Positions 34,348 through 42,362 are shown, numbered from the stretch's first letter. The stretch is DNA of 42,550 bases from CAYSEQ01 sp964430475 (GCA_964430475.1 CAYSEQ010000007.1:1-42550); one strand, 5' to 3'. The notes: generated by a model not told the origin, from the sequence alone. Program-made: numbers and translations.

Positions 34348-34468
34348 CCTTTTAAGCTTCTTTTAAAACCCCACTTTCTTTTAAGATTAGAGTTTCAGCA
34401 TTAAGTTAATTTTTAAGTCTCTCTTAGATAAGTAAGTTATGAGGGGCTTTGTTTTTCTGTCTTTTTTG

Positions 34469-34540
34469 AGGCCACGGCGGGAATCGAACCCGCGCATCGC
34501 GGTTTTGCAGACCGCAGCGTTTCCACTTCGCCACGTGGCC
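34469..34540 (-). tRNA. tRNA-Cys (GCA)
   Basis: Read on the minus strand, all arms fold: acceptor GGCCACG/CGTGGCC, D arm GCG...CGC, anticodon arm GCGGT-CTGCAAA-ACCGC with anticodon GCA, a 5-nt variable loop, and T arm GCGGG-TTCGAAT-CCCGC. The discriminator is U, as expected for tRNA-Cys. The CCA end is not encoded. It is 72 nt long and lies between the convergent end of groEL and the hsp20 terminator. Confidence 0.97.
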
Positions 34541-34584
34541 GGGAAAAATCCTAGTAATATTTTATCCAAATTTTTATCAATTTA

Positions 34585-34617
34585 AAAGCCCTACGAGAAG
34601 TATTAACGTAGGGCTTT
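34585..34617 (-). terminator. Intrinsic terminator downstream of hsp20
   Basis: AAAGCCCTACG (34585-34595) and CGTAGGGCTTT (34607-34617) form an 11-bp perfect stem with an 11-nt loop, 33 nt past the hsp20 stop. Read leftward it ends GGGCTTTTAAATT. It may also work weakly on the plus strand. Confidence 0.75.
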
Positions 34618-34650
34618 GTTTAAATCAAGACAATAAAGATCTTCTAAAAT

Positions 34651-35058
34651 TTAACTTTTTGCCTTTACGGTTATTTTTCTCGGTCTTGCCGCTTCGGTTT
34701 TAGGGATAGTTACGGTTACAATACCGTTCTCTACTTCAGCTTCTGCCTTATCCCATTGTCCACCTGATAAAGCACAGGTGTAATAGTATTGATAGGAAGA
34801 GGCTTGATACTCATCTTTCCCTTTTTGTTCTTCCTTTGATTCTGCCTTAATTGTAACTACTCCATCTTCTATTTCCACATCCACATTTTTGGCTGGAACT
34901 CCAGCAACCACAGCCTCGACATAAATGTTTTTATCATCCTCGTGGATTCTTAATCCTCTTTGTCTGGTAAAAGTAGGGAAGGTCTCCTCAAATTCTTCTA
35001 ACCACCTTGGCCAGGCAAAGAGGCTTCTTAGAGGGTCCTTTCTTATTAAGTCTGCCAT
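34651..35058 (-). CDS. Small heat-shock protein, Hsp20/alpha-crystallin family
   Basis: A 135-aa ATP-independent holdase that binds unfolding proteins. A short N-terminal arm (DPLRSLFAWPRWLEEFEETFP) is followed by the alpha-crystallin domain (about 38-130), with IHEDDKNIYVEAVVAGVPAKNVDVEIEDGVVTIKAE and GIVTVTIPKTE. The C-terminal IxI-type motif appears as KITVKAKS (ITV). GGAGGT lies 9 nt before the ATG, one of the strongest SD sequences in the window. A CIRCE operator and consensus promoter upstream indicate HrcA control. Confidence 0.95.
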   Translation of the reverse strand: MADLIRKDPLRSLFAWPRWLEEFEETFPTFTRQRGLRIHEDDKNIYVEAVVAGVPAKNVDVEIEDGVVTIKAESKEEQKGKDEYQASSYQYYYTCALSGGQWDKAEAEVENGIVTVTIPKTEAARPRKITVKAKS

Positions 35059-35086
35059 ATCTTTCTCACCTCCTTCCTGACCTCAA

Positions 35087-35113
35087 TTAGCACTCTATAT
35101 TGCTAAGTGCTAA
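35087..35113 (-). promoter_or_regulatory. CIRCE operator of hsp20
   Basis: TTAGCACTC-N9-AAGTGCTAA matches the CIRCE consensus (TTAGCACTC-N9-GAGTGCTAA) at 17 of 18 positions. It lies at the predicted transcription start, so HrcA binding would block initiation. No hrcA gene is in the window. Confidence 0.92.
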
Positions 35114-35118
35114 TTAAA

Positions 35119-35147
35119 ATGTTAATAAAGGTTTTTGTAGTTGTCAA
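35119..35147 (-). promoter_or_regulatory. hsp20 promoter
   Basis: Read leftward: consensus -35 TTGACA (35147-35142), a 17-nt spacer and -10 TAACAT (35124-35119). The CIRCE starts 5 nt downstream. Confidence 0.75.
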
Positions 35148-35178
35148 GAGGAACTTCGTTGTTGTAAACTTTTCTACC

Positions 35179-36048
35179 ATGCAAAAACTGAAGCTGGCTG
35201 GTCTATTTACTCTTGTTCTCTTAATTTTATTAGGGCTAACCTTTGGGACTATTTCTTTCTTTAGACCTAAAGTGGCGGGTATTTTTGTTGATTCCGATCC
35301 GGTAAGTACTGTTTTTATAAATGGGCAGGAAGTAGGAAGAACTCCATTTGAGTCCAACATGCAACCTGGTGAGATTACTATAAGGCTTATCCCCGACTCT
35401 TTCCAAGTTCCTCTTGTACCTTACGAGACAAAGATAGACCTAGTCCAGGGAGTTAAAACAGTATTAAGAAGAGAGTTTGGAGAGTCCGAGGATTATTCTG
35501 GTGGAGAAATCCTGTCTTTTGAAAAATTAGATAAAAATAGGATAGGTCTTGTAGTTGTTACAATTCCTGATAAGGCAAAGCTTAGAATTGATAATGGTGA
35601 AGAGGTTCTTACTCCATACAAAACCTCGTCGATTTCCGAAGGCCAGCACTCTTTAACCATTTCAGCAGATGGATTTTTAGAGAAAAATATAAATATAAAA
35701 ACATATAAAGGTTACAAGTTGACTGCTATAGTGAAGCTTAAAAGAAAACCTCAAACCGAGGAAGGACAAACTACTGAAGGGTCTTTAGAAAAGGCAGAAA
35801 GTAGTGAATATTTAGGTGAAGTTGAAATAATGCAAACAGATGTTGGATTTTTGAGGGTGAGAGATGAGCCATCCACTTTGGCAAAAGAAGTTGGAAGGGT
35901 TGAGCCAGGAAAGAAATACCCTCTGGTTGAGATAGATGAAGAAACTCGTTGGTATAAAATTGAGTATCAAAAAACCGAATCTGGTGGTTCTTATGGGTGG
36001 ATTTCAAATCAATATGCAAAATTGATTACACCAACACCCACACCTTAG
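35179..36048 (+). CDS. Membrane-anchored protein with PEGA and SH3 domains
   Basis: A 289-aa protein from the ATG at 35179; earlier in-frame starts lie inside the hsp20 promoter and operator. One membrane helix (about 4-26) is followed by a PEGA domain (DSDPVSTVFINGQEVGRTPF), a second related repeat (DKAKLRIDNGEEVLTPYKT...GQHSLTISADGF), an acidic linker, and a C-terminal bacterial SH3-like domain (GFLRVRDEPSTLAKEVGRVEPG...GWISNQYAKL). SH3 and PEGA modules usually bind cell wall or surface polymers, so it is probably an envelope-attached structural protein. It is divergent from hsp20 and convergent with the UbiA-family gene. Confidence 0.85.
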   Translation: MQKLKLAGLFTLVLLILLGLTFGTISFFRPKVAGIFVDSDPVSTVFINGQEVGRTPFESNMQPGEITIRLIPDSFQVPLVPYETKIDLVQGVKTVLRREFGESEDYSGGEILSFEKLDKNRIGLVVVTIPDKAKLRIDNGEEVLTPYKTSSISEGQHSLTISADGFLEKNINIKTYKGYKLTAIVKLKRKPQTEEGQTTEGSLEKAESSEYLGEVEIMQTDVGFLRVRDEPSTLAKEVGRVEPGKKYPLVEIDEETRWYKIEYQKTESGGSYGWISNQYAKLITPTPTP

Positions 36049-36056
36049 AAGGTTTT

Positions 36057-37016
36057 TCAATAAGATGCAATACCCCCGTAAAGAGTTAATATTACCAAGA
36101 ATATCCATATAAATATTGAAGAAATTAGAAACTTATCGGTTAGAAGTAATCTTTCTGGAGATTCAGCCCTGTCTTCGAAAATAAGGGCTTCATAACGCAT
36201 AATTCCAAAAATGACGATGGGCAAAGTAATCATTAAGAGTTTGCTAATAGTGGTTGTCTTTGAAATTTCAGCCAAAGTAAGCCAAATCGAAAGCGAGGGT
36301 TGCGGTGATTCAAAGAAGGCAAAAAGTGCCCAACTCATCCAGGCGGCATTTCCAAACATAGTAACATAAGAATTAAGAAGTTCCCTTTTGTATTTACTTA
36401 GACTCTTTCGAGTTATCCCTTCAGGTATAAATCCAAGTTCAGCCCTTCTTTTTCCAGCAGCAAGAAATAGTGCCACAGAAATTACACAAAGAAGAAACCA
36501 AACCGAAAGATGAGCATCAATAACAAAAGCCCCAGCATAGACCCTCAGAACAAAACCGGAGGCGATAATTAATATATCCACTACCGCGATATCTTTTAAA
36601 GCAAGACTATAAAGCCCTTGGATTAAAAGATAAAGTAACACGGAGACAAGGAAGGGATTGTTATTTAGGTATGTTGCGGTTACTAAAGAGCAGATGATAA
36701 AAAAAATTAGGCTAACCAATGCTGGGAAAATCTTAAGTTTACCTGAAGCAATTGGGCGATTTTTTTTAGTAGGATGTAATCTGTCCAAGGGTGCATCTTT
36801 TATATCGTTGAATATATAAGTTGCAGATGATGCAAGGTTAAAACTTATGAAAGCTAAAAAAATCTTGATAAAAAGATCTTTGGAGAATAGACCCCCACTA
36901 AAAATTAGAGCTGCAAATAAAGAAAGATTTTTAATCCAGTGAAGGGGCCTCGAGACTTTTAAGATTTGATATAGAGTTTTTAAAAAAATTAGCGTTTGGG
37001 TTTGTAAGTTAGCCAC
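36057..37016 (-). CDS. UbiA-family prenyltransferase, resembling decaprenyl-phosphate phosphoribosyltransferase
   Basis: A 319-aa membrane enzyme with about nine helices. The first Asp-rich motif NDIKDAPLD (N70, D71, D74, D78) binds Mg-diphosphate. The N-terminal RPLHWIKN and the KNRPIASGKL after the motif resemble the DPPR-synthase branch of UbiA (Rv3806c-like), which transfers phosphoribose to polyprenyl phosphate. A second motif (DIAVVDILIIASGFVLRVYAG) follows near 140. The start is GTG at 37016, fixed by AGGAGG 9 nt upstream (37026-37031); this overlaps the WecA-like gene by 28 nt. It is the last gene of the glycan operon. The exact substrate is inferred. Confidence 0.82.
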   Translation of the reverse strand: MANLQTQTLIFLKTLYQILKVSRPLHWIKNLSLFAALIFSGGLFSKDLFIKIFLAFISFNLASSATYIFNDIKDAPLDRLHPTKKNRPIASGKLKIFPALVSLIFFIICSLVTATYLNNNPFLVSVLLYLLIQGLYSLALKDIAVVDILIIASGFVLRVYAGAFVIDAHLSVWFLLCVISVALFLAAGKRRAELGFIPEGITRKSLSKYKRELLNSYVTMFGNAAWMSWALFAFFESPQPSLSIWLTLAEISKTTTISKLLMITLPIVIFGIMRYEALIFEDRAESPERLLLTDKFLISSIFIWIFLVILTLYGGIASY

Positions 37017-38059
37017 AAAAGTAAACCTCCTACAAGCAGAGTTACACCTAAAATTGTATAGATTTTTTGTTGAGCATTCAAATTAAGAGCCAGAATTCCA
37101 AGAAAAGCGGTTACTCCCCAATAGAAAAGTGCGACCTGGGATTTGGTCAATCCTGCATCTAGGAGTTTATGGTGGAGATGACCTCTATCTCCCCAAACTG
37201 GAGATTTTCCCTGGAAAAGCCTTCTTAGGATTGTGTAACCCGTGTCGATTAATGGAATACCCAAGGCTAAAGCTAATGTGCCTACTTTGGTTGTGGAAAG
37301 AATTGAGAGAATGGCAAGTAAATATCCAGCCAGAGTTGAACCCGAGTAACCCGGCATAATTTTTTGGGGGTAAACATTCCAGGGTAAAAATCCCAAGTAA
37401 CTTCCAGCTGTGGCAGAAGCTAGTATTATTACTGGCCACTGAGTGATATCGGCTGAGAATTTTAAAGAAAGTAATGCTATGGTAGAAGAGGCTATCACAA
37501 CTACGCCCGGAAGTTGTCCATCAACACCCTTTGCTCCCATGTTAAGCATGTTCATCATAAAGACAATCCAAAAAAGGGCAAAAATGTCAGATAACACCCA
37601 GATATTTCTTGTCTCCCCTAAAAATGTGAATGTAATTTTAGGGTTTGAAAGGTCTATAATCCCGTTAAATGGATTAGTAATGAAGTCAATTCCAATTCCG
37701 GCACCGATTGGAAAAAGGACGGTTAGGAATTGAACAAGAAGTCTAAAATAGGGATTGAGATTGTACTTGTCGTCTAAAACTCCAAGAAGAACAATAACCC
37801 CGGCACCCAGTAGGATTGCAATAAGATACTTATCGAGGGGTAAAAAAAATATTGAGGTGATGAGAATACCCAAGAATGTTGCAATTCCCCCGCCTCTTGG
37901 GACAGGATAAGTATGTATGACCTTGGGGTGTTTATGTTTTTTAGGGTCGTCCACTATTCCTAATTTTTTAGCGGAAGCAATAACCACTGGAGTTGCAAGA
38001 TATGCTATTAGGGCAGAAGCTAGGATTGGCAGGATGGTTAAATTGAACAAGGTGTCCAT
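36989..38059 (-). CDS. WecA/MraY-like polyprenyl-phosphate phosphosugar transferase with altered catalytic motifs
   Basis: A 356-aa protein with about ten membrane helices. The family normally moves a sugar-1-phosphate from a UDP-sugar to a polyprenyl phosphate, starting glycan synthesis. Conserved parts: PRGGGIA (55-61), GVLDDKYNL with D96/D97, and GDRGHLHHKLLDAGL. Two motifs differ from the canonical pattern. NLxDGxDG appears as NMGAKGVDG (one Asp kept, D180), and GDSGS appears as GYSGS (Tyr238 for Asp). It lies 1 nt after the small membrane gene and overlaps the UbiA-like gene. It may be a Patescibacteria-specific subgroup with a changed mechanism, or inactive. Confidence 0.85.
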   Translation of the reverse strand: MDTLFNLTILPILASALIAYLATPVVIASAKKLGIVDDPKKHKHPKVIHTYPVPRGGGIATFLGILITSIFFLPLDKYLIAILLGAGVIVLLGVLDDKYNLNPYFRLLVQFLTVLFPIGAGIGIDFITNPFNGIIDLSNPKITFTFLGETRNIWVLSDIFALFWIVFMMNMLNMGAKGVDGQLPGVVVIASSTIALLSLKFSADITQWPVIILASATAGSYLGFLPWNVYPQKIMPGYSGSTLAGYLLAILSILSTTKVGTLALALGIPLIDTGYTILRRLFQGKSPVWGDRGHLHHKLLDAGLTKSQVALFYWGVTAFLGILALNLNAQQKIYTILGVTLLVGGLLLWLTYKPKR

Positions 38060-38060
38060 T

Positions 38061-38456
38061 TCAGAAACTACTTACTAAGATAATAATCCTTAGGGTAGTT
38101 ATCAAAGAAAGAAGGTTTACTCCAAAAGAGGCCAACACCAAACTTTTTTTTAAGAAATTATCTTCTAATAAAAGGATAAGGAAAGTGTTGAAAATCGTTG
38201 TAATCAAAGCCAAAAGGGCTGGGATGAAAAGCTTTCCTGAGGATGCAAGTTGTTCCTCACCCTTAGGTAGTCCGTAAAAAAGTGGCACTTCAGGGGGTAA
38301 ATGGCGGAAGGACAAAAGAAAGATACCGAAAGTAAGTAAAGCTATACCATATGAGGCTAAGAGGTAATTTTTTAGAGGAATTTTTGCCAAGAACCTAGAG
38401 CTTTCTGATTTATTTCCTATAGTAAAGAATTGCCTTTTGGGGATAGTTGTTCGCAT
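38061..38456 (-). CDS. Hypothetical small membrane protein in the glycan operon
   Basis: A 131-aa protein with a basic N-terminus and about three helices (about 30-50, 75-97, 103-128). Between the first two is an extracytoplasmic loop with LPPEVPLFYGLPKGEEQLAS, similar to the loop of DUF1648-type small membrane proteins. I cannot assign a function. It lies 1 nt before the WecA-like gene and so is probably coupled to it, and 56 nt after the GT-C transferase. Confidence 0.7.
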   Translation of the reverse strand: MRTTIPKRQFFTIGNKSESSRFLAKIPLKNYLLASYGIALLTFGIFLLSFRHLPPEVPLFYGLPKGEEQLASSGKLFIPALLALITTIFNTFLILLLEDNFLKKSLVLASFGVNLLSLITTLRIIILVSSF

Positions 38457-38512
38457 TTAATTTTTAAAGTCAACTAATTTTAACAAAAAGGGTAAAACTC
38501 GTCTAAATTTTA

Positions 38513-40009
38513 TTAGGAGATAAGAGATCTAACCTTGGGATTTAGGAGTTTCCAAATTTCTGCCCCATCAATGGTTTCTAATGGAACGTAGTTTGAATTC
38601 AGTAAATTGTCAAGTCTATTAAAATCTGATGCCTCTGGTAAAACAATGATAAGACTGGGGAGGTTCTTAGAAAGAGCTGAAATTATCTCTTTCTCGTTTG
38701 AGTAATCTTTAATGTGGTAGTCAGCAACATACTTAATTGGAGGGAGTCTTCTAGAAAGAGCATATATTGCTGGAGAGTCTCCCCAGACAAAAACCCTTTC
38801 GTGAGGTTTGGTTGAGGCTAAAATAAAATCTACAATTTTGTAATTTCTAGGTACTTGTGATCCAAACGAGGCAAGATATTCATCTTGCGTTATATTTCCA
38901 GTCAGAAGCTTTAGAAATCTTTCGTAATAGGGGATGGTAGGATAGTACCAGAAGTGCAAAACAACTGGAACTAGAAATGCAAAGAAAAGTGGAATTATGG
39001 AAAAGACTTGTTCTTTATCTTTTTTGGCGAAGAGAAAACTTATGAGAATTGAAAGCGGTGCAACAGTTTGAATAAAGTAGTGGGGGTAGGGTCTTTCGGA
39101 AAGGGTTGCCGCGAATAAGGTGAGAAAAAGCCACGAGGTTACAAAAATGAATTCTTTTGAGAATCTTTTTCTTTCTCTATAAATTATCAAAAGGGCTAAG
39201 AGTGTAAGTAGCCCTCTCATAATTAAAGGTAGGTTTCTTAAGATAAAGGGTTTCTGGACATCTCCCGGCCTCCAGCTTGAGAGGTAACCGATATTTTGAA
39301 GAAAAGAGGCAGTTATGAATTCCTTAACTGCTCCTTGAAGAAGGAACCAACCAAAGGCTATACCTAACACTGTAAAAAAGCCTAACAGAATATATAAAAA
39401 TTGAGACTTTCTTTTTAGGATGTTTTCTTTATTAAGTTTTGTTGTTGTAAACCAAAGGATAAAGATTGCAGGTATATCAAAGATAGATGGAACTTTGAAA
39501 AGTACTGCGATTGAAAATGAAATTCCAGCCAAAAATGCATTTCTTGGCGATGCCTTTCTTGAAAGGAGAATAAAAAACCCTAGAATTATTGGCCCAATCA
39601 TAAACAGCTCAGCATTAACGATATTTCCCTCAAGAAGTGGAAGGGTGGTTAGAAGTGAGAAGATAACGGTTGATATTTTTTGGAGTTTTTGGTTTTTAGG
39701 AAAAAGAACCTCGGTGAGTTTCCAGAAAATAAAGATCGTGATTAAAAGCCAGATAGCTAAAATAGCTTTAAACCAAAAAAGATTTTGTGCAAGGGATGCG
39801 ACAAGATAGATAAGTGGAGGTTTGTTATCATGGATTTCTGTATAAAGCTGGACTCCTTGGCGGATCGCGTGTCCTAGGGTTAGATAAATCATTTCATCAC
39901 CATACGAGTAGGGTTCAAAGAGGGAAGGAATTCTTAGAATAAGAGTTAGTCCCAAAACGAGAAATAACCATCTTGGAGTGTGTAAGTGTTTGATTAAATT
40001 CTTAAACAT
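38513..40009 (-). CDS. GT-C glycosyltransferase, family 39/PMT-like
   Basis: A 498-aa membrane protein with about ten or more helices. The first helix (about 14-30) is followed by the GT-C loop with catalytic Asp: YSYGDEMIYLTLGHAI (GDE near 38-40) and then HDNKPPLIYLVASL. The C-terminal extracytoplasmic domain contains FVWGDSPAIYALSRR. Such enzymes transfer sugars from polyprenyl-phospho-sugars to proteins, lipids or glycans on the outer face. It lies 16 nt downstream of another GT-C gene. GAGG(A) about 14 nt before the ATG is a weak SD. The acceptor is unknown. Confidence 0.85.
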   Translation of the reverse strand: MFKNLIKHLHTPRWLFLVLGLTLILRIPSLFEPYSYGDEMIYLTLGHAIRQGVQLYTEIHDNKPPLIYLVASLAQNLFWFKAILAIWLLITIFIFWKLTEVLFPKNQKLQKISTVIFSLLTTLPLLEGNIVNAELFMIGPIILGFFILLSRKASPRNAFLAGISFSIAVLFKVPSIFDIPAIFILWFTTTKLNKENILKRKSQFLYILLGFFTVLGIAFGWFLLQGAVKEFITASFLQNIGYLSSWRPGDVQKPFILRNLPLIMRGLLTLLALLIIYRERKRFSKEFIFVTSWLFLTLFAATLSERPYPHYFIQTVAPLSILISFLFAKKDKEQVFSIIPLFFAFLVPVVLHFWYYPTIPYYERFLKLLTGNITQDEYLASFGSQVPRNYKIVDFILASTKPHERVFVWGDSPAIYALSRRLPPIKYVADYHIKDYSNEKEIISALSKNLPSLIIVLPEASDFNRLDNLLNSNYVPLETIDGAEIWKLLNPKVRSLIS

Positions 40010-40025
40010 ATTTAGAGTCTATTCC

Positions 40026-41387
40026 TCATTTTTCTTTTTCCATCCAAATAAATTTTAGATTTTCGAATTCTACCTCTTCTTTTTTAGTATAACCAGAAAT
40101 TCTTACTTCATCAATTGCCCCACTAGTTATAACACCGATTCTTGAATAATCTTTAGGGATCTCATGAATTATGTCCTCTTTGGTCATTAGTGCTGTTCCT
40201 ACAAAGAAAGGTAAATCTCCCTGAGGAAGATAAATTGGTGCCTTGATTCCATAATACTTTGTTTCCCAAATATGGTGGGTTCCATTTGAATACCAGTTAA
40301 TCAAAAAATCTCCCTCTTTTGTTGTCCTTTTTACATAGGAAGAAAGTGTCCTAAAAGGGGGTTTGCTAGGGTGGGTAAAATAATTGTAATCAATAATTAG
40401 AAATAAAAATGCAAGGACTGAAAGTAGATAGAGACTAAGCTTACTTCTTGAGGAGGCGAAAATTAAAGATATAGCGGGTATTGTATAAAGAAGATATCTA
40501 TTGAAAAATATTGGCTGGAATTTTTGGGAGATTAACCAGGTTAAGATTATTGGTCCAAAAAACCAAAGTATAAAAAATATTGTTTTTTTTATATTCCTCC
40601 ACCATTTTCTTATTATTAGTACTCCGAAGGCTACATATAAGGAAGCCTTGGAAAGGGGAATGTCAATAAGGGGTATTTTTAAACTCTGTCTTTTTATACC
40701 TTCCGCAAGATAATCATAAACTAGGTTTTTTAAATCATTTAAATTAGGTTTTGACAACCAAAAACCACTCGCAACTTGTCTTGTTTGCAGATACAAGGGA
40801 TGAATCCAAGGGGTATAAAGAAGACCTGTAATTAAAAATAATTTAAATATTTTCTTTGCACGCACCCTTCTTCCGAAAACAAACTCATAAAACCACCAGA
40901 TTCCTTGGACAATAATTGAGAAGAAAGAAAAATGATGTGAATATAAGGCCCAGAGGGTAAAAAACACATAACCAATCTTATCTGTCTTTTTTAAGTCTTC
41001 GCTATATAAAATTCGTAAGAAAAAGAACATTGATCCAGCAACACCCATGCTCATAATGGAATACATCCTTCCCTCAAAGGCGTAAGTAAAGAAAAACGGA
41101 TTAAGAAGGATTAAAATACTTGCCAGTAAACCTGTTTTTTTACTAAACAAAAACGCACCAATCTTGTAAACAAAAATGGCAGTCATTAAGTAAAAGAAGA
41201 AGGATAGCCCTCTAATAAAAATTTCTTCCCTTCCCAGTGTTTGGAATACAATCCACTCACAAATATTCCAAAGAGGGGGGGAGGTATCGCGTGAGATAAT
41301 TGAGATGATTTCTGGAAGAGATTTCATTGAAAGGATTGCAGAGAACCCTTCATCACCCCATAAACTTTGGTTGAATGCATTTTCCAT
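40026..41387 (-). CDS. GT-C glycosyltransferase (PMT_2-like) with missing first helix
   Basis: A 453-aa membrane protein from the ATG at 41387, chosen because AGGA lies 9 nt upstream; a TTG at 41423 would add 12 polar residues. The GT-C motif LWGDEGFS is at residues 9-16, and DTSPPLWNI follows near 38. About ten helices follow. In relatives a first membrane helix precedes this motif and fixes its outward position, but here it is absent and the DNA upstream has stops in all frames. It may be truncated, or its N-terminus may be translocated by the next helix. It is first in the five-gene leftward operon. Confidence 0.8.
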   Translation of the reverse strand: MENAFNQSLWGDEGFSAILSMKSLPEIISIISRDTSPPLWNICEWIVFQTLGREEIFIRGLSFFFYLMTAIFVYKIGAFLFSKKTGLLASILILLNPFFFTYAFEGRMYSIMSMGVAGSMFFFLRILYSEDLKKTDKIGYVFFTLWALYSHHFSFFSIIVQGIWWFYEFVFGRRVRAKKIFKLFLITGLLYTPWIHPLYLQTRQVASGFWLSKPNLNDLKNLVYDYLAEGIKRQSLKIPLIDIPLSKASLYVAFGVLIIRKWWRNIKKTIFFILWFFGPIILTWLISQKFQPIFFNRYLLYTIPAISLIFASSRSKLSLYLLSVLAFLFLIIDYNYFTHPSKPPFRTLSSYVKRTTKEGDFLINWYSNGTHHIWETKYYGIKAPIYLPQGDLPFFVGTALMTKEDIIHEIPKDYSRIGVITSGAIDEVRISGYTKKEEVEFENLKFIWMEKEK

Positions 41388-41573
41388 AATTTTTGATCCT
41401 GATGACTTATTTAAGTTTATCAAAAATTAAACTTGTCAACTCTAATGGGTTTAAACACGCCTTTAAGAATTAACCCTAATCGTCAGTTTAGCTTTGTTTT
41501 AGAAAATTAAGATTTATTCTGGATTTATTTTTAGTGCCATTAGATAAATTTTAAGTAAGCTGAGAGATTAGTC

Positions 41574-41602
41574 TTTAGAAATTTTATTGGTTCTTATATA
41601 AT
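41574..41602 (+). promoter_or_regulatory. Promoter of the 126-aa gene (leaderless)
   Basis: TTTAGA (41574-41579), a 17-nt spacer and perfect TATAAT (41597-41602) are followed by exactly 6 nt before the ATG at 41609, placing +1 on the start codon. No SD is possible. Confidence 0.6.
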
Positions 41603-41608
41603 TGATTA

Positions 41609-41989
41609 ATGCAGAGCAAGACCCTTTTAATTGCCTTCCTTATTCTTGGATCCTTATTTCTGATTGGTTTGTATCTTTATAAATTTTACTTCCGCGTAGA
41701 ACCAGGTGGTGGACAACCAAAAGAAAACCCCGAAAGTATCAGTAAAATAGAGTTGGAGGTTTGCAAATCACCTTCTGGTAAGGAAATGAATTTGGCAGTT
41801 GCAAGACAGCTTGCCTTTGAAAATTGTGAGGATGGATATTTAAAGGCTGGAAGTTCTTGTGATGAGAAAAATGGATTGTGGTTAATTGATTTTAATCCTG
41901 AAGTACAAAAAAGCGGTTGTAGTGCAGTGTGTATGGTGGATATAGAGACAGAAAAAGTGGAAGTAAAGTGGAATTGTTCAGGGGATTAG
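41609..41989 (+). CDS. Hypothetical membrane-anchored Cys-containing protein
   Basis: A 126-aa protein with an N-terminal helix (about 5-25) and an extracytoplasmic domain. The domain has seven Cys residues, including ENCEDGY, SSCDEKNG, SGCSAVCMVD and WNCSG, likely forming disulfides. The end (SAVCMVDIETEKVEVKWNCSGD) resembles the closing strand of PepSY-like or inhibitor-like small domains, but I cannot name it. It is transcribed alone between two leftward units and probably faces the outside of the cell. Confidence 0.65.
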   Translation: MQSKTLLIAFLILGSLFLIGLYLYKFYFRVEPGGGQPKENPESISKIELEVCKSPSGKEMNLAVARQLAFENCEDGYLKAGSSCDEKNGLWLIDFNPEVQKSGCSAVCMVDIETEKVEVKWNCSGD

Positions 41990-42061
41990 CCTTTTAGTGT
42001 ATTTAAAATTATTCGTTAGTCTTTTTCTTCCTAAGTTGTGGCAAGCTAGAACGTTTTCTGG

Positions 42062-42362
42062 TCAATCGGAATAAATAGAGACATCTTCTGCGTCTCGGAA
42101 GACAAAATAGGATATCTTAGTTAAAGCTAAAAGTGCGTGTTTTTGTTTTCTTGGAAAGTCTATTCTTATAGTTTGGTTTTTCAAATTGAAGTTAACCTCT
42201 TCGTTTTCTAGCCAAACCTTAAATTTCCCTTTATCGATAATGAGAAACTCGTTAGCCCTACGATGATAATGGAGTCTAATTTTATCTCGAGGTTTAAGGA
42301 GGTTTAAGGATGTGTCTTACGAAAATGTAATTTTGAGACTCTTTAGTTGTTTTTTCAATCAT
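42062..42362 (-). pseudogene. Cupin-domain protein, disrupted by a 10-bp tandem duplication
   Basis: From an ATG at 42362 (minus) the frame reads 20 residues to KPP and then stops. Removing one copy of the duplicated GGTTTAAGGA at 42291-42310 restores a continuous 96-aa frame to the TGA at 42062. The restored product contains HYHRRANEFLIIDKG, which fits cupin motif 1, HxH(x)4E(x)6G, exactly. Small cupins of this kind bind a metal and often act on sugars. No other start codon rescues the downstream part. The break is either a recent mutation, phase variation or an assembly error. Confidence 0.75.
42291..42310. repeat. 10-bp perfect tandem duplication inside the cupin gene
   Basis: GGTTTAAGGA occurs twice in direct succession. 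As 10 is not a multiple of 3, it causes a frameshift in the overlapping minus-strand cupin frame. Confidence 0.95.

Noticed and set aside
35107..35178. An upstream start for the PEGA/SH3 protein adding 24 residues
   Set aside because: It would place coding sequence across the hsp20 CIRCE and promoter. The ATG at 35179 directly precedes a normal membrane anchor.
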